Positions 1 to 6,816 of a DNA stretch of 7,865 nucleotides are shown here, in pieces. The notes beneath the pieces were generated by a model, which did not search any database, had not been told where the DNA came from, and saw only the letters and a list, made by a program, of their open reading frames with translations. Position 1 is the stretch's first letter; each line of letters begins with the position of its first letter. Source of the DNA: Lachnospiraceae bacterium (GTDB lineage Bacteria > Bacillota > Clostridia > Lachnospirales > Lachnospiraceae); contig DPJQ01000244.1 of the NCBI GenBank assembly GCA_003542935.1, positions 1-7,865 on the forward strand, in the 5' to 3' direction. A program made the translations under genes and the position numbers.

Positions 1-602
1 GGATGGAGAATTTCCTCATGGATATCTATGCCGACCCGGAGAGCGTGCAGGAGCTTATTGAGCAGCTGATGGTACGCCATCTGCATATGCTGGAAAAAAC
101 CTGTAACGCCGTGGGGGATGTGGTGGATATCCTGCGCTTCGGCGACGATCTGGGCATGGATAAAAATATGTTCATGTCCGCAGAGAAATACAGGGAGGTG
201 TTTAAACCCTACCATACCAAGCTGAATGAGTATGTACATACCCACAGTAATATGAAGACATTCCTGCACTCCTGCGGTTCTATTTACGGGGTGATGGGCG
301 ATCTGATCGAGGCCGGTTACGATATCATCAATCCGGTGCAGACCACGGCCTACCAGATGGATCCGGCCACACTGAAAAAAGAATTCGGCAAGGACATCAC
401 CTTCTGGGGCGGCGGCTGCAACACCCGTTCTGTCCTGAACCATGCCGCGCCGGAGGAGGTCTACGACTACAGTAGGCGTATGATCGATATTTTCCATCAT
501 GACGGCGGTTTTGTGTTTAATACCGAGCATAATATCCTGGGGGATGTACCTCCGCAGAATATCATGGCCATGTACAAAGCTGTGGAAGACGCCAGGAAAT
601 AA
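1..602 (+). CDS. Uroporphyrinogen decarboxylase family (MtaA/URO-D-like) protein, 5'-truncated by window edge
   Basis: The frame is open to the left edge, so this is only the C-terminal ~199 residues of a protein whose family is usually about 330-400 residues long; the ATG at position 3 is probably an internal Met. Visible features match the URO-D superfamily TIM barrel: a DILRFGDDLG segment near residues 42-51 (numbering from position 3), an HSCGS motif at 89-93, an INPVQ strand at 109-113, a GGGCN motif at 136-140, and a closing HNILGDVPPQN segment at 176-186. The H-x-C pair (H89, C91) resembles the zinc site of corrinoid methyltransferases such as MtaA, where zinc activates a thiol acceptor. 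True heme-pathway HemE lacks such a site, so a cobalamin-linked methyltransferase role is inferred, with the methyl donor unknown. The stop codon overlaps the ribosome binding site of the mutarotase gene, so the two are co-transcribed. Confidence 0.85.
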   Translation, partial: MENFLMDIYADPESVQELIEQLMVRHLHMLEKTCNAVGDVVDILRFGDDLGMDKNMFMSAEKYREVFKPYHTKLNEYVHTHSNMKTFLHSCGSIYGVMGDLIEAGYDIINPVQTTAYQMDPATLKKEFGKDITFWGGGCNTRSVLNHAAPEEVYDYSRRMIDIFHHDGGFVFNTEHNILGDVPPQNIMAMYKAVEDARK

Positions 603-615
603 GGAGGAAGTAAGG

Positions 616-939
616 ATGAAACGATTTGGCCAGGTCATCAAAGTGAAACCGGAATATCTGGAGAAGTATAAAGAGCTTCATGCCAATCCGTGGCCGGAGG
701 TCAACCGAATGATCCGGGAATGCCATATAGAAAATTACTCCATTTACTACAGGGACGGTTATCTGTTCAGCTATTATGAGTATACGGGGGAGGATTATGA
801 GGCCGATATGAAAAAAATGGCCGACGACCCCATGACGCAGAAATGGTGGAAAGAGACGGATCCCTGCCAGACCCCCATAGAGGGAGCGGCCCCGGGCGAG
901 TGGTGGGCCGATATGGAAGAAGTGTACCATCTGGATTAA
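616..939 (+). CDS. L-rhamnose mutarotase family (RhaM-like, DUF718) protein
   Basis: A complete 107-residue protein, the normal size for this family (E. coli RhaM is about 104). RhaM interconverts alpha and beta anomers of L-rhamnose; relatives act on other 6-deoxy sugars. Its dimeric alpha/beta-barrel fold is recognisable from the N-terminal strand, the H-x-N-P-W-P-E segment (H22, W26), the N-Y-x-I-Y segment (Y41) and the WW pair at 77-78. Y18, H22 and Y41 line up with the known active-site residues of E. coli RhaM. The start is set by AAGGAGG at 601-607, eight bases before the ATG; the same frame is open further upstream but overlaps the preceding gene. It sits 13 bases after the URO-D-like gene and just before a strong terminator, so it is the last gene of that operon. 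No other rhamnose genes are visible, so the true sugar substrate is uncertain. Confidence 0.88.
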   Translation: MKRFGQVIKVKPEYLEKYKELHANPWPEVNRMIRECHIENYSIYYRDGYLFSYYEYTGEDYEADMKKMADDPMTQKWWKETDPCQTPIEGAAPGEWWADMEEVYHLD

Positions 940-976
940 AGGGTGGTCGGGGCAGTTGTATAATATTTAAGGAAGT

Positions 977-1020
977 AAAAAGGATTCCGGTTTGTGAAAA
1001 ATGAGCCGGAATCCTTTTTT
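977..1020. terminator. Bidirectional rho-independent terminator between convergent genes
   Basis: A perfect 14-bp inverted repeat (977-990 with 1006-1019) encloses a 15-base loop. The stem core is GGATTCCGG/CCGGAATCC, with AAAAA on the left arm and TTTTTT on the right. On the plus strand it lies 37 bases past the mutarotase stop. On the minus strand it lies 30 bases past the DUF2284 stop and also ends in a T run, so it can serve both. Confidence 0.9.
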
Positions 1021-1049
1021 GTCTTATTGTGTAGGGTACACCGCCGGAG

Positions 1050-1592
1050 TTACTCCACCAGGACGCATCCCACATAGGTCAGTGTCCCCGGCCCATAGTA
1101 GTAGGGGATATTATTCTTTTGGCAAACCTCGCTGACGACCATGCCGTAGGCTTCCATGGCCGAAGTCTGGTGCTCGGGAAAGCGGCAGGGATTGTCCGGG
1201 TATGTACAGGTCTTGCAGCGTTTACACATGCCGTCGCCGAGGATCAGGGCGTCAGGGTACCGGGCCCGGAGAAGATCGGCGAATTTGTCAAAGGATTTGG
1301 TGTGGTTGACGGTGAGCTCTTCCATGCCCTCCAGGTCAAAGCTGTCCTCCAGCTCGCCGGTGGTCTGGACGATCAGCCCTTTTTTATACCGGTGGATCCG
1401 TTCGCCGCATTCCTCCAGGGTGCCGCAGGCGGGCGGACAGACCCAGTTCTTCCCGTAGGCCTGGCATTTATCTTTGGCGCAGGCTTCCCGCACCTCGGTG
1501 CGTACCTCTATGGTGTCCGCATCCAGCATACCGACATGGGAAAACCCGCAGTCAAGGGCCAACTGTTTTAACGCTTCATAATCTACTGCCAT
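1050..1592 (-). CDS. DUF2284 domain-containing, cysteine-rich metal-binding protein
   Basis: A 180-residue protein with the pattern of the DUF2284 family, whose function is not established. It carries two cysteine groups. The first is C38, C43, C52, C56 and C62, including a W-x-C-P-P-x-C segment at 50-56. The second is C-x2-C-x2-C-x6-C at C123, C126, C129 and C136, typical of an iron-sulfur or other metal site. There is no signal peptide or membrane segment, so it should be cytoplasmic. The start is the ATG at 1592, preceded by AAAGGAG eight bases upstream; the open frame continues to 1877 but that part overlaps the permease coding region in another frame and is not real. It follows the permease by 89 bases with its own predicted promoter and ends at a bidirectional terminator, so it may be an independent gene. 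Its biochemical role is unknown. Confidence 0.85.
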   Translation of the reverse strand: MAVDYEALKQLALDCGFSHVGMLDADTIEVRTEVREACAKDKCQAYGKNWVCPPACGTLEECGERIHRYKKGLIVQTTGELEDSFDLEGMEELTVNHTKSFDKFADLLRARYPDALILGDGMCKRCKTCTYPDNPCRFPEHQTSAMEAYGMVVSEVCQKNNIPYYYGPGTLTYVGCVLVE

Positions 1593-1626
1593 AGTGCTGT
1601 CTCCTTTGTGGTTGTGATATGGATTT

Positions 1627-1638
1627 ACTGTGAACAGT
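1627..1638. repeat. Short inverted repeat ACTGTnnACAGT overlapping the -10 of the DUF2284 promoter
   Basis: The sequence ACTGTGAACAGT is a 5-bp inverted repeat around a 2-base centre and covers part of the predicted -10. This is a position where a dimeric repressor could act. A 10-base match is short enough to occur by chance, so the operator reading is weak. Confidence 0.25.
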
Positions 1639-1665
1639 ATAGCATATCTTCGGGCGGGAAGTCTA
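1636..1665 (-). promoter_or_regulatory. Predicted sigma-A promoter for the DUF2284 gene
   Basis: Read on the minus strand, TAGACT (1665-1660) and TATACT (1641-1636) are separated by 18 bases, with TGC directly before the -10, making an extended -10 (TGn). The -35 matches consensus at 4 of 6 and the -10 at 5 of 6. The element lies 44 bases upstream of the DUF2284 start, within the 89-base gap after the permease. Confidence 0.5.
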
Positions 1666-1681
1666 TATACATTCGGCACAA

Positions 1682-1990
1682 CTACTCTCCGCTGATAAGA
1701 TCCTTCGGTGTGATCTTTTTTATTTTCCACGAAAGCAGGCAGGCGATGGCGAAGGTGAACAGGATCAGCCCCGTCCCTCCAAGGATATTGAAACCGACGG
1801 GAACAGTGAAAGTGCATTTCACGATACCGATGCTGCCCAGAAACAGGGCCGTTAATGGGTTGATGATCAGGCTGCACACGGTCATGCCTGCCAGGGTCGA
1901 GAGGATCACTGACGGCATGAAGGACAGAGCCGTCTGCAAAATGAGCTGGCCTGTGGTAAAGCCCAGGGCCTTTTGGATGCCGTAATCCTT
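1682..1990 (-). pseudogene. C-terminal remnant of the FtsX-like permease, out of frame with the upstream part
   Basis: This stretch continues the permease in the -1 frame relative to the upstream part. It encodes about 102 residues beginning KDYGIQKALGFTTGQL, a textbook FtsX core motif (compare NLGALKALGYTGRQL in the first half of the same protein). Two strongly hydrophobic segments follow (SVILSTLAGMTVCSLII and NILGGTGLILFTFAIACLL), then a basic cytoplasmic end. These are the seventh and eighth membrane helices of the intact protein. The only internal start in the frame is a TTG at 1939 with no good ribosome binding site, so separate translation is unlikely. The segment keeps full coding character to its TAG stop, which suggests that the break is recent, a sequencing artefact, or bypassed. 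Confidence 0.8.
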
Positions 1991-4023
1991 TTTTTATGGT
2001 TCAGCATGTTCCGCACCAACAGAAACAGTACGAAAGTGATCACGAGGGCGCTCAGGGACAGGATGGCGATTACGAGAATCGTCATCAGGGAAACATAAAC
2101 CGCGGTTGCCCCGCCTATGGTGGCGGCCACATTGACAGTGGCGTTTACGCCGTCTTTGAAACGGTCTGTTACTTCTGCATGGAAGGCGTCAATATCCGTT
2201 CCTTCTGCCACGTTGAGATAATAGCTGGCGTTTGACAGCCTGCCCAGCCGCCTGTATCCGTCAAGAGTAAGCAGGCAGTCCTTGCCGAGATTGTTCGTGG
2301 TCTGGGTAAAGCCCGTTATGATATAGGCGGCTTCCCTGCCCTCGGCGGTCATCGTTATCTCATTCCCTGTTTTCAGACCGTTTTCCCGGGCGTATTTTGC
2401 TGCCAGGGCGATTTCGTTGTCGTATCGGGGGAACCTTCCCTCACAGATGACTTTCGGGTTGTTCACTTTGGAAAAATCGTCGCAGACCGTTGCCATGAGG
2501 CCCAGGCCGCCGGCATGGCGTACCTCAAGGGAGTTGTACAGGTAGATTTTTTCCACTCTCTGGTCGGCGGCCATTTCCCGCAGGAAGTCATCTTCTATGT
2601 CTTCCTGGACATTGATACAGCTGTCGGCGGTTTCACCCACGATCAGATTTAAAAAGGGCGTCGTATCCCGGATGATATTCTCGGTCATCAGCCCCGAAAA
2701 CACTACGACCAACGACAGCATCAGCATCGTGATGCATACAGTAATATTACGTTTGAAATCCGAGAGCGTGGTCTTTAAAGCCAGTGCGGGAGTGACGGGC
2801 ATTCCGGCCGTTTCCAGGGGAACGTGGTTGCGCCGGAAACTGTGGGTCTGCATGCCGCGGCGCAGGGCGACGATGGGCTCCACCTTTTTGATTCTGCGGG
2901 AGGACAGCCATACAGTGACGGCCACGGCGCTTCCCAGGAGCAGGAGGGTGATCCCGTAAGGTACCGGCAGGAAACGGACCGTGTAGGGAATCCCGGTCTG
3001 GGCAATCATCATTGCGTTCAGGTAAGGGAACAGGCTGTAGGAGAGACCTGCCCCTGCCGCCGCAGAGAGCAGGGCGATGCTTAAAAACTGCATCATGAGG
3101 GCGGCGGTCAGCTGGCGGCCCGTGTAGCCCAGGGCTTTCAGGGCGCCGAGATTTGTCATGTGCTCCCGGATATAGTTTGTGATATTTGAGTACAGGGTCA
3201 CCAGGGCGATCAGGAGAATGAAAAAAGCCATGGCGCTTAAAATTGCCGCGCAGACCATCTGGGATATATAGCGGGATTGGTAAACGAGGGCGTAGGAATT
3301 GCTCACGGTGCGGGCCGCGGGATAGCGGGCGGCCACTGTGTTTTTCAGTCCGCTCTCGTAGCTTTCGCTGTCGGCCCTGTCGTTTAAACGGACGGAACAG
3401 AGCGTGGCCCGGGGTGCGTGGCCGCTGCGCTCCAGTTCGGCATACAGATCATCCGTCAGGACGAGGGCGCACATGGAGCAGTTATGGGAACCGGCCATGA
3501 CACTGTTGAAAAAGCCGCACACGGTATAGGTCATTGTACTGTTTCCGATGGATATGTCGATGGTCTTTCCCACCGCGGTGCGGTCGGATTTATACAGGAC
3601 GGGCAGATAGACGCCGCTGGCCGCGCTGCCTTCCTCCAGGATCTCCACCCGTCCGATGGAACGGGTCAGAGCCGTCTCCTTTTCAAGGATAACCAGCTCC
3701 GAATTGACATTGCCGTTATTGTAATCAAAGGAACCGACCATGTGCAGCACGCTGTCAAAAGCAAATTCATCGGTACGCGTATCGTCCTCCAGAGATTTTT
3801 TGAGAAAATCTCTCATGTCGGGACTGTCTTCATCGACTACCAGAGTGACATGCTCCGCGTGCAGCCTGTCGTGGCAGCGGTCAAAGTTCTGTTTGTAATC
3901 CAAAGACAGCATGAGCCACAGGTTGAGCATGACGGCGGCAAACAGGATGAGTGCGGTGATGGCCGCCGCCTGTCCCTTAGCCCCGCGCAGATTGGAGCGG
4001 GCCAGAAGAATACATTTTTTCAT
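1906..4023 (-). CDS. MacB/FtsX-type ABC transporter permease, frameshifted near its C-terminus
   Basis: The readable frame gives 705 residues; an intact version running to 1682 would have 780. The architecture is a duplicated FtsX domain. TM1 is at about 18-41, followed by a large extracytoplasmic domain at 42-253, TM2-4 between 256 and 373, TM5 at 427-447, a second extracytoplasmic domain at 448-637 and TM6 at 643-670. The first FtsX core motif, NLGALKALGYTGRQL, is at 291-305. After K678 the frame shifts at a run of A and the last 27 residues are nonsense, so TM7 and TM8 are lost. Such permeases pair with an ABC ATPase and move lipoproteins, peptides, antibiotics or lipids out of the membrane rather than importing solutes. 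The ATG at 4023 lies two bases after the ATPase stop, suggesting translational coupling; GTG codons at 4032 and 4029 overlapping the ATPase end are alternatives. The substrate is unknown. Confidence 0.88.
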   Translation of the reverse strand: MKKCILLARSNLRGAKGQAAAITALILFAAVMLNLWLMLSLDYKQNFDRCHDRLHAEHVTLVVDEDSPDMRDFLKKSLEDDTRTDEFAFDSVLHMVGSFDYNNGNVNSELVILEKETALTRSIGRVEILEEGSAASGVYLPVLYKSDRTAVGKTIDISIGNSTMTYTVCGFFNSVMAGSHNCSMCALVLTDDLYAELERSGHAPRATLCSVRLNDRADSESYESGLKNTVAARYPAARTVSNSYALVYQSRYISQMVCAAILSAMAFFILLIALVTLYSNITNYIREHMTNLGALKALGYTGRQLTAALMMQFLSIALLSAAAGAGLSYSLFPYLNAMMIAQTGIPYTVRFLPVPYGITLLLLGSAVAVTVWLSSRRIKKVEPIVALRRGMQTHSFRRNHVPLETAGMPVTPALALKTTLSDFKRNITVCITMLMLSLVVVFSGLMTENIIRDTTPFLNLIVGETADSCINVQEDIEDDFLREMAADQRVEKIYLYNSLEVRHAGGLGLMATVCDDFSKVNNPKVICEGRFPRYDNEIALAAKYARENGLKTGNEITMTAEGREAAYIITGFTQTTNNLGKDCLLTLDGYRRLGRLSNASYYLNVAEGTDIDAFHAEVTDRFKDGVNATVNVAATIGGATAVYVSLMTILVIAILSLSALVITFVLFLLVRNMLNHKKRITASKRPWALPQASSFCRRLCPSCRQ
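1989..1995 (-). other. Seven-A homopolymer at the permease frameshift
   Basis: On the minus strand the codons read CAT AAA AAA AGG ATT, leading into a nonsense tail. With one more A they read CAT AAA AAA AAG GAT TAC GGC, giving the expected FtsX core motif and an open frame to 1682. The distance 4023-1682 is 2342 bases, one short of a multiple of three, consistent with a single missing base. Confidence 0.85.
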
Positions 4024-4025
4024 TG

Positions 4026-4784
4026 TCACCACCCCATTTCAGATAGGAATGCAGAGAGTTTTTCATGCCTCTCCCGGTCGCCGTGCGCCCAGCGTCCCAG
4101 CCGGCATTCGCCCAGGATCGCACCGTCTTTCAGATATAAGATCCGGCTGCCCCGCCGGGCGGAACGCATATCGTGGGTTACCATAACCACGCTCTGCCCC
4201 TGTTCGTTAAACCGGGTGAGGGTGTCCAGTACATCAAGGCCGGTTTTGGAATTGAGGGCTCCTGTGGGTTCATCGGCAAAAAGAATCTCCGGGCTGTTGA
4301 TGAGGGCGCGGACGATGCCGGCCCGCTGGGCTTCGCCGCCGGAGATCTGTGCCGGAAATTTTTTCCAGGTATCTTCGGAAATACCCACACAGGAGAATAA
4401 TTCTCTCGCTTTTGCCAGGAGTGCTTTTTTGTCTTTGCTGACCAGCAGGCCCGCCGCCAGCACGTTATCCATGAGGGACATCCCTTCGATCAGGTAAATC
4501 TGCTGGAAGACAAAGCCACAGTGGCTGCGCCGGAAGACGGCCAGCTCATCCTGCCCCATGTCGGAGATTACCCTGCCGCCGAAGGTGATGGTTCCCAGGG
4601 AGGGCGTATCCATCCCGGAGAGGGCGTACAGCAGCGTAGATTTACCGGCCCCGCTGGCTCCCATGATCACGGTGAAGTCCCCCTGGCAGAGTTCAAGGCT
4701 AATGTTTTTCAGGACGTGCTGCAGGGTGCCGCCGGTGGAAAAAGATTTACTCAGTTGTTCTGTTTTCAACAGTATGTTTTTCAT
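4026..4784 (-). CDS. ABC transporter ATP-binding protein (MacB/LolD-type)
   Basis: A complete 252-residue nucleotide-binding subunit that would hydrolyse ATP to drive the adjacent FtsX-type permease at the cytoplasmic membrane. All key motifs are present: Walker A GASGAGKST at 42-50, Q-loop Q94 in FVFQQ, signature ISGGEAQR at 147-154 (a common variant of LSGGQ), Walker B ILFADEP at 167-173 with catalytic E172, and switch H204 in MVTHD. The size and the segment TGALNSKTG after Walker B are typical of the MacB/LolD/BceA exporter group. The start at 4784 is chosen because AAGGAGG lies about eight bases upstream; a longer frame starting at 4805 has no comparable site. It is the first gene after an 88-base gap carrying a promoter and tandem repeats, and its stop lies two bases before the permease ATG. 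Confidence 0.95.
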   Translation of the reverse strand: MKNILLKTEQLSKSFSTGGTLQHVLKNISLELCQGDFTVIMGASGAGKSTLLYALSGMDTPSLGTITFGGRVISDMGQDELAVFRRSHCGFVFQQIYLIEGMSLMDNVLAAGLLVSKDKKALLAKARELFSCVGISEDTWKKFPAQISGGEAQRAGIVRALINSPEILFADEPTGALNSKTGLDVLDTLTRFNEQGQSVVMVTHDMRSARRGSRILYLKDGAILGECRLGRWAHGDRERHEKLSAFLSEMGW

Positions 4785-4808
4785 AGTGATCCTCCTTGAA
4801 TACATTCT

Positions 4809-4837
4809 ATTTTAGAAGGAGGAACCTTAAATGTCTT
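4809..4837 (-). promoter_or_regulatory. Predicted promoter of the ABC exporter genes
   Basis: On the minus strand AAGACA (4837-4832) and TAAAAT (4814-4809) are spaced by exactly 17 bases, 24 bases before the ATPase start. The -35 keeps the GACA core but is weak in its first two positions, as expected for a promoter needing an activator. No terminator is visible between the kinase stop and this point, so read-through from the kinase gene is also possible. Confidence 0.6.
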
Positions 4838-4863
4838 TAGGGAATCCTTAAATAATCCTTAAA
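4825..4863 (-). promoter_or_regulatory. Helically phased TTTAAGG direct repeats, probable response-regulator operator
   Basis: On the minus strand TTTAAGG occurs exactly at 4863-4857, 4852-4846 and 4831-4825. A degenerate copy, CCTAAAG, sits at 4841-4835. The register is 11, 11 and 10 bases. The first two copies belong to a perfect tandem 11-base unit, ATTTAAGGATT. Same-orientation repeats about one helix turn apart, upstream of and overlapping a weak -35, are the usual binding pattern of OmpR/PhoB-type regulators such as the one encoded just upstream. Binding by that regulator is inferred from proximity and pattern. Confidence 0.6.
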
Positions 4864-4872
4864 TGGAGAGGG

Positions 4873-6132
4873 TCAGCCGGACAGCGCCAGAACGATGTCC
4901 GCCTGCAGGCCGTGTGCGCTGTTCTGTATGAGGAGTTCTCCGTGCATTTCTCTCATGAAGTAATCGGAAATGTATAGCCCCAGGCCTGCACCTTCTGTCC
5001 GGGCAGCGTTTTGGCCGCGGCGGAATTTCTCCTTGAGGAGGGGCAGTTCTTCCGGAAGTACGCCCCCTCCCTGATCCGTCATGCGAATGATCAGATGGCT
5101 GCCGTCGATAGCTGCCGAGAGGGTGATGGGGGTTCCGGCATATTTATAGGAGTTGGCGAACAGGTTGTCGAATACCTGCTGCAGACGGAGCCTGTCCCCG
5201 TAAAATACGCAGCCGGGGATGGCGGGGATGGCTGCGCGGTGGAGGTAGTCGGCATTTTCCAGCATGGGACCGAGTTCCCGGCTCTCCATATCCGTGGGGG
5301 TTACGGTCAGGCGTTCGAGCTCCTCCAGAGTTGCGGAAAAAAGATTATTGATGAGGGTGCTGATCTGGTCGGTTTTGCGGATGATCTGGGTGTAGTTGTC
5401 CCGGAGTCTTTCAGTGTCCGCCAGGGCGGCTCCCACCTCGGCGGCGGCTCTGATGCTGGCGACGGGGGTTTTGATATCGTGGGAGAGTTCCGCCACCAGT
5501 TCTTTTTTGTCGGCATTGGCCCGGGCCTCGGCCTGGCGGGCTTTCTTAAGTTCCGTGCGCATGAGGTCAAAGCTCTCCGTGAACGCGCCGAAAAGATTTT
5601 GTCTGTCCATATCAAGGGGGATATCCAGGTTGCCGCCCGCGATGCGCTGGGCGAAACCTTTCAGTTTCCGGAAGGGATCAATGACCGTGCGCTTCAGATA
5701 GAAAACATATCCGGCGCAGAGGACGCCCTGCAGAAGCATGGCCGCAGCCAGGAAAAGCAGGATGTTTTGTTTTTGGCGCCGGAAGTTTTTGGCGCTGTCG
5801 TTGTAGATCAGGAGTTTTCCCACGGTACGTCCCCCGGACCAAAGATCCAGCAGAGTGTCCCTGTGAATGACGGCGGCATTCAGGCTTTCGCTGAGGCCGG
5901 GCCTCGTCCGGTACAGAACAGTGCCGTCCCCGTCAAGAACCACGTAGTCGAGACCGGTTTGGTTCTGGTGGCTGTCAATCCGGTTCCAATCCTCCTGGAC
6001 GGAATGAACGGCTTCGTTGACCAGGACGGCATCCTGAGCGTGATCGGTGTCCCGGAAGGCGAACAAAAAAAGGACCACGGCTTCGGCGAAAAAAAGGAGG
6101 AACAGCAAAGAGAGAAAGATTCGATTCTTCAT
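4873..6132 (-). CDS. Sensor histidine kinase with extracytoplasmic sensor and HAMP domain
   Basis: A 419-residue membrane kinase that should phosphorylate the response regulator encoded just before it. TM1 is at about 5-26 and TM2 at 123-145. They enclose an extracytoplasmic domain of about 95 residues containing LDYVVLDGDGTVLYRT, reminiscent of a PAS/Cache-like sensor. HAMP follows at about 146-200. The dimerisation and phosphoacceptor motif ELSHDIKTP has H218. The ATP-binding domain shows N-box DNLFANSYKYA (322-332), G1 DQGGG (353-357), F-box KFRRG (369-373) and G2 GAGLGLYIS (381-389). All catalytic motifs look intact. Its ATG overlaps the regulator's stop codon (ATGA), with GGAGGAA upstream, so the two are translationally coupled. 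The sizeable outer domain distinguishes it from BceS-type kinases, which lack one and sense through their transporter. The ligand is unknown. Confidence 0.95.
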   Translation of the reverse strand: MKNRIFLSLLFLLFFAEAVVLFLFAFRDTDHAQDAVLVNEAVHSVQEDWNRIDSHQNQTGLDYVVLDGDGTVLYRTRPGLSESLNAAVIHRDTLLDLWSGGRTVGKLLIYNDSAKNFRRQKQNILLFLAAAMLLQGVLCAGYVFYLKRTVIDPFRKLKGFAQRIAGGNLDIPLDMDRQNLFGAFTESFDLMRTELKKARQAEARANADKKELVAELSHDIKTPVASIRAAAEVGAALADTERLRDNYTQIIRKTDQISTLINNLFSATLEELERLTVTPTDMESRELGPMLENADYLHRAAIPAIPGCVFYGDRLRLQQVFDNLFANSYKYAGTPITLSAAIDGSHLIIRMTDQGGGVLPEELPLLKEKFRRGQNAARTEGAGLGLYISDYFMREMHGELLIQNSAHGLQADIVLALSG

Positions 6133-6809
6133 ACGTTTCCTCCGTTGAATTTGTAGCCGTCGCCCCAGGCGGTGAGGATATAGACCGGTTTGCCGGGATC
6201 CGGCTCGATAGCCTCCCGGATTTTTCGTATGTGCACGTTCAGCGTGCCGTCTCCCGTGAATTTATCTCCCCAGACCTTTTCAAAGAGCTCCTGCTTGGAG
6301 ACGACCCGGCCCTCATTTTGGATCAGACAGGCCAGCAGCCTGAATTCCAGAGCGGTCAGCTTTACAGTTTCTCCCTCCACCGATACCTGCTTTGCCCGGA
6401 AATCCACAGTCAGGCGGCTGTCGGTATAGACGGCGGGCCGGTTTGGCCCCAAACGTTTCAGCACTACCTGCACTTTTGCCAGCAAAACACCCAGGGAGTA
6501 GGGCTTCCGGATGTAGTCGTCGCCCCCGATATGAAGCGCGACGATCTGGTCGTCTTCGCTGGCCCGGGCCGAGATAAACAGAATGGGAATATCCGTTTTC
6601 TTCCGCAGCTCTTTACATAGCGCGAATCCGCTGCCGTCCCCCAGGTTGATATCCAGCAGCAGCAGCCGTGCCGTGTCTTTTGCGAAAAAATCCCGGCATT
6701 CCCGGGCGCTGTAGGCGACGGCCGTCGTGACGCCGAACAGGGTAAAATATTCGGCCGTGCTGTCCGCCAGCAGCTTTTCGTCATCTATGATCAAACAGTC
6801 GTATTGCAT
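6129..6809 (-). CDS. OmpR/PhoB-family response regulator
   Basis: A 226-residue DNA-binding regulator. The receiver domain (about 1-120) has the acidic pair D9-D10, phosphoacceptor D53 in LLLDINLGDGSG, S80, Y99 and the conserved K102 followed by proline. The winged-helix domain (about 125-222) shows LTALEFRLLACL, the recognition-helix region GTLNVHIRKIREAIE and the wing WGDGYKF. Phosphorylation by the adjoining kinase should promote binding to direct repeats, and the phased TTTAAGG repeats before the exporter are the obvious candidate site. The start at 6809 is preferred because GAGG lies five bases upstream and it gives the usual short lead into the first strand. An ATG at 6827 in the same frame, overlapping the lipoprotein's end by 11 bases, would add six residues and cannot be excluded. 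Confidence 0.95.
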   Translation of the reverse strand: MQYDCLIIDDEKLLADSTAEYFTLFGVTTAVAYSARECRDFFAKDTARLLLLDINLGDGSGFALCKELRKKTDIPILFISARASEDDQIVALHIGGDDYIRKPYSLGVLLAKVQVVLKRLGPNRPAVYTDSRLTVDFRAKQVSVEGETVKLTALEFRLLACLIQNEGRVVSKQELFEKVWGDKFTGDGTLNVHIRKIREAIEPDPGKPVYILTAWGDGYKFNGGNV

Positions 6810-6816
6810 GGGCGCC

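Noticed and set aside
1593..1877. N-terminal extension of the DUF2284 frame to 275 residues
   Set aside because: The extra part overlaps the permease C-terminus in another frame and has no family resemblance. A strong ribosome binding site sits before the ATG at 1592.
1986..1998. Classical programmed -1 ribosomal frameshift signal at the permease poly-A
   Set aside because: In the zero frame the codons are CAT AAA AAA AGG, so the heptamer options are T AAA AAA or A AAA AGG, neither a standard X XXY YYZ site with good re-pairing. I saw no obvious stimulatory hairpin just downstream. Slippage of RNA polymerase or a sequence error explains it more simply.
3418..4497. Long plus-strand open frame of 359 codons opposite the permease and ATPase
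   Set aside because: It is antisense to two proteins with clear family motifs, has low-complexity basic composition, no recognisable domain and no ribosome binding site. It is a shadow of high-GC third positions.
1682..6132. Assignment of the system as a BceAB-BceRS peptide-detoxification module
   Set aside because: The permease has two outer loops with a duplicated FtsX layout rather than the single large loop of BceB, and the kinase has a real outer sensor domain, unlike BceS.
5011..6156. Long plus-strand open frame of 381 codons opposite the histidine kinase
   Set aside because: The opposite strand encodes a kinase with every catalytic motif intact. This frame has Gly/Glu/Val-rich composition without domains.
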